This document shows positions 61,200 through 64,000 of a stretch of 64,000 bases of DNA, piece by piece. How positions within the stretch are numbered: the first letter of the stretch is position 1; each line of letters starts with the position of its first letter. The stretch comes from Brachypodium distachyon. Lineage: Eukaryota > Streptophyta > Magnoliopsida > Poales > Poaceae. The DNA is taken from contig NC_016132.3 in NCBI RefSeq assembly GCF_000005505.3, forward strand, positions 35,044,914-35,108,913. The letters run 5' to 3'. The notes under the pieces were generated by a model. The model did no database searches and had not been told where the DNA came from. It saw only the letters and a program-made list of their open reading frames with translations. The position numbers and the translations under genes were made by a program.

Positions 61200-62839
61200 A
61201 AAGCTACCAAACCATTCATTTTATTCAGACACTTGTGTTCAGTTCTTATACACAATCCATATGCATCCAGAGTGGACATTTACAGACCAAGGTTTCTTCT
61301 CGTTCTTTGCTTTAACTCCCAAACATCTTTTGAATTGTGGGAGTCTTTAAAAGGTGCCTTGAAAGCTTGCATCGGCAGAGTGCACGCCATGGTGCACAAC
61401 AGTCCAAACCTGCACAATACAGGAGCTGCTTTGTGCTGGTTTAAAAGCTTGAACTGCGGAAACCACAATCTTACCTTCCCAACCTGCGGGAACTAATAAC
61501 ATAGCCAATGCATATGAATTCCCGATCGACACCTTCCATTCCCACACGAGCAATTGTCTACCAACTTGAGCCATGTAAATGCATATGTTAATTCTAGCTA
61601 CACCATGCGATTCCTACGGATGGTCGAGATACCGTTGAATGCTATTTTATAGGGGTTCATTGCAACCACGGTTAAAGTATGTACGTAGAATTGAGGCCTT
61701 AACCATTGTGAAGTTCACAAAGTCTTCAGGTTATCCCAACTAGAACACGTCCCTCGTGTGGGCTTGAGAGGTGTCGGGATGCCAAGGCCAAGTACTGTGT
61801 AGCTTCCCTGTGTGGTAATTATGTAGCTCATCTGCTACTATGATATCAAGCATGCATCTGGAAACTCTGCCGCACGTTTCTACATTCTACATTGCATTGT
61901 TGCACTGACGCGAGTTGCTCCTGTCATGGGTTGTATGGTCCACGAGAGGCAAGTCGAGAGCAGGATGCTGCAAGACCGGAAGCCAAGAAGAACTCTACCT
62001 ATACTGCTTTAGGATTGTATCAAGTTAACGTTTGTTTCTTGAAACAGAATTTGGATCTCAGTCCTCCCTGAACTCTACATTCCCATTCTCTATGTTCTAG
62101 AACCTTCTAGAACTTCTAGTGCCAGAAAGCCAATTGAATCCTATATAATCTTTTCTCTGTTATTGGCGATATTAATTGTAACGTGTTTCATGAAAGCTTC
62201 ATGAAGTTTCCGTTGTAATATACTGCCTGCTATCTCTTTTCCAACTGATATGTTTTCGCGTTAATTCGTTAAGTTAGGTGATTATAAGCCTCGCGGATTG
62301 TTCCTAATGGACTCTTGCGTAGAGCTTTGCTTTGGTTCTTCTTAAAACGGTTGCAGATCTTAAAGAAAAAGTGGTTATTAATTAAATGAACAAATCTGGA
62401 TTGGTTTTAATTACCTTTGTCATAATCCAATCTGAAATCAGCGTCTTTCCTGTACATACTTTTCTTATAGCATTGATCGATACGTCGTAACTAGGGTAAA
62501 GAGATGTCACTAGCATTAATTGTCGGAATATATTCAAGGTTTAGTCATCACATTTAATTTGATAGTCTGATCGAGACGTGTTGAAAGCCTGATGACATCT
62601 CCGGGGAGCAGGTTTTTCCAGGTGATGCATCTTTCCTATCCATCCTTGTTTCATCTCAGAATCCCCGATGACATCTCTTGGCGATGGAGCAGCAAGATGT
62701 GGTACCTGTAGGGTACATAACGCGCGCTCGATTATTTTTTACCCTTGTTGCATTTCTGCTTTCAGTTCAGTGTTGGGACAATTTTAACTTTGACAGTAGT
62801 AGAATATATTAGGTGACTTGATCACAATATGGTCGTAAG
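61200..62839. other. Intergenic with dispersed-repeat copy and orphan promoter-like array
   Basis: About 61530-61720 is the third copy of the dispersed family seen at 28905 and 39690. No intact gene is seen. The HSE/CCAAT/TATA array is listed separately. Confidence 0.45.
62095..62149 (+). promoter_or_regulatory. Heat-shock-element-like array with CCAAT and TATA
   Basis: TTCTAGAACCTTCTAGAA (62095-62112) is four contiguous alternating nGAAn/nTTCn modules, the consensus for heat-shock factor binding. A further TTC follows at 62114-62116. CCAAT lies at 62130-62134 and TATATAAT at 62142-62149. No coding region follows within the next kilobase, so the target is unknown. Confidence 0.5.
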
Positions 62840-62947
62840 CGAGAGGGATCCTCTGACTTAATGACTTCACAGTCACTTACATGTGGACCCGACCCCACCT
62901 GTCAGTGACCATAAAGTCACTGACTTTAAGTCAGGGGATCCAAGTCC
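62840..62947. mobile_element. Mutator-type MITE (108 bp)
   Basis: The 108-bp segment is an imperfect inverted repeat (GGATCCTCTGACTTAATGAC pairing with GTCACTGACTTTAAGTCAGG). It is flanked by exact 9-bp duplications GGTCGTAAG at 62831-62839 and 62948-62956. Nine-base duplications are typical of Mutator-like elements. Confidence 0.75.
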
Positions 62948-62956
62948 GGTCGTAAG

Positions 62957-63533
62957 GTCCAGATTCGGGTGTTTTTATCAATAACCACTTTTTCTTGAAT
63001 ATCTCCCTGATCTTTTTAGAAGAGAATGCATAGAAGAAAAGCATCAATTTTTGGTTTTGGATGGGTTTTGGTTTTGTGCATCAACCCATATGCCCGAGAG
63101 CATCTCCTCCTTTTCGAAGAAAAATAAAACTAATTTTGGGTTTAGAACAATTAAAATAGAAATTTTTCTTCCTCCTCTCAAAATTAAAAGAGTTGAAAAA
63201 TATTAGACATATAATCTTGGGACTAAATCTGTGTATAACCTCAGTAAACATATTGGCCTCTGAAATCAGTCGATATACAGTAACCAAAAAGGGAGCAAAG
63301 TGATCTTCAAAACCAAAATTGTTACAAGAAAGAAAAAAAGAGAAAAAAAAAGACAACCCTGTATAGAGCACCTGCCACTGCCAGCACATGGGCCTCCTCT
63401 GGGTCAATTACGAACTCAACCTCAGCACCGAGAAAGTTGAGATTATCCTTGCATTGGTCTACTAAAAAATCTGTGCCTCCAGAAAAGATTGATGGTCAAA
63501 AGCACAGCTAAACCCAAATCCATATGAAGGCCA
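62957..63533. other. Intergenic with coding-like fragment (copy 2)
   Basis: On the minus strand about 63490-63360 reads GTDFLVDQCKDNLNFLGAEV followed by EFVIDPEEAHVLAVAGALY, a clean open frame related to the fragment at 41930-42130. The family is not recognised. The remainder is A-rich and non-coding. Confidence 0.45.
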
Positions 63534-64000
63534 CACTACTAATTTTCTCGCGTGGGGCCACGGTGAAAACTCGTTGCTATAGGCCCATGTTTGTTGCGAT
63601 AGTTAGCGCTCGCAACAAAACACGAGGGCTGGGAGGCGCAGGTAAAGATTGCGTGGAGATAGGTTATCGCAACTCTGTTTTGTTCGGCGAGGCGACAACA
63701 TACGCCCTAACGCAACCACGGCGGTGTTGAAATAGGGGGTGGAAGCAACCATAATTGGTCTTGAAATAGGGGTTTCACGCCGAGCATGCTTATTGGCAAG
63801 GAAGTATATTTCCTCGCGATAGGATATGGCAACACAATATTTGAGTCTCGCGAGCTGGGTCTGGCAATGACATTAATTTCATCGCGATAAGATATGGCAA
63901 CACAGTATTTGAGACGTAGCTACATGCCATATGGGTCTGGCAAGGACATTAATTTCATTGCGAGAGAATATGGCAACCAAATATGTGAGGTGTAGCTACA
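63534..64000 (+). mobile_element. CACTA-type left end, running off the window
   Basis: CACTACTAATTTTCTCGCG at 63534 resembles a CACTA terminus. Following DNA repeats TTGCGATAG / TCGCGATA / TCGCAAC motifs, as in subterminal arrays. Three imperfect units starting at 63794, 63862 and 63938 (TGGCAAKGA...ATATGGCAAC) continue to the window edge. Confidence 0.5.

Overview
This is a plant nuclear segment, almost certainly from a grass (Poaceae) and probably a cool-season grass. The protein-coding genes are intron-rich with GT-AG (and one GC-AG) junctions and GC-rich first exons. The rest is a dense mix of grass-type transposable elements: Stowaway MITEs with CTCCCTCCGT termini, CACTA ends, a Tat-type gypsy element, LINEs, Helitron ends, hAT and Harbinger elements. 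I cannot name the species from sequence alone. Nothing here is prokaryotic and no CRISPR array or operon is expected or seen.

Layout. 1-1435: intergenic. 1444-5430: a complete hAT transposon with a perfect 8-bp target duplication and a three-exon transposase broken by one frameshift. 5862-10901 (+): a six-exon RING-H2 E3 ligase gene resembling RFI2; its fifth intron carries a recent 265-bp tandem duplication including a MITE. 11794-12741: a Harbinger-type element. 13182-14316 (+): a decayed DUF3615 gene. About 15020-17032: an LTR fragment and a truncated CACTA element. 18525-26215 (+): a 16-exon gene for gamma-tubulin complex component 4 (745 codons); its thirteenth intron contains a 1.1-kb hAT element. 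26216-34400: intergenic, with MITEs, a Helitron region and a LINE fragment. 34790-37904 (-): a nine-exon serine carboxypeptidase gene (466 aa), with a triplicated segment upstream. 39400-42130: repeats. 42139-59270: one old Tat-lineage Ty3/gypsy retrotransposon on the minus strand, with an antisense extra ORF near its 3' LTR and two nested solo LTRs. 59699-61185: a 5'-truncated LINE. 61200-64000: intergenic, with a heat-shock-element-like promoter motif, a Mutator-type MITE and a CACTA end running off the window.

The three intact host genes are unrelated in function: ubiquitin ligation and light signalling, microtubule nucleation, and secreted or vacuolar peptidase activity. They show no sign of acting together. 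The window's history is best read from nested insertions: several have precise target-site duplications, and three have a paralogous or reconstructable empty site within the same window.

I looked for an undescribed system and found none that I would defend as one. The most unusual items are the antisense ORF in the Tat element, a solo LTR of the same LTR family that splits the element's own reverse transcriptase, the tandem Helitron 5' ends with an internal empty-site control, and an orphan HSE/CCAAT/TATA array.
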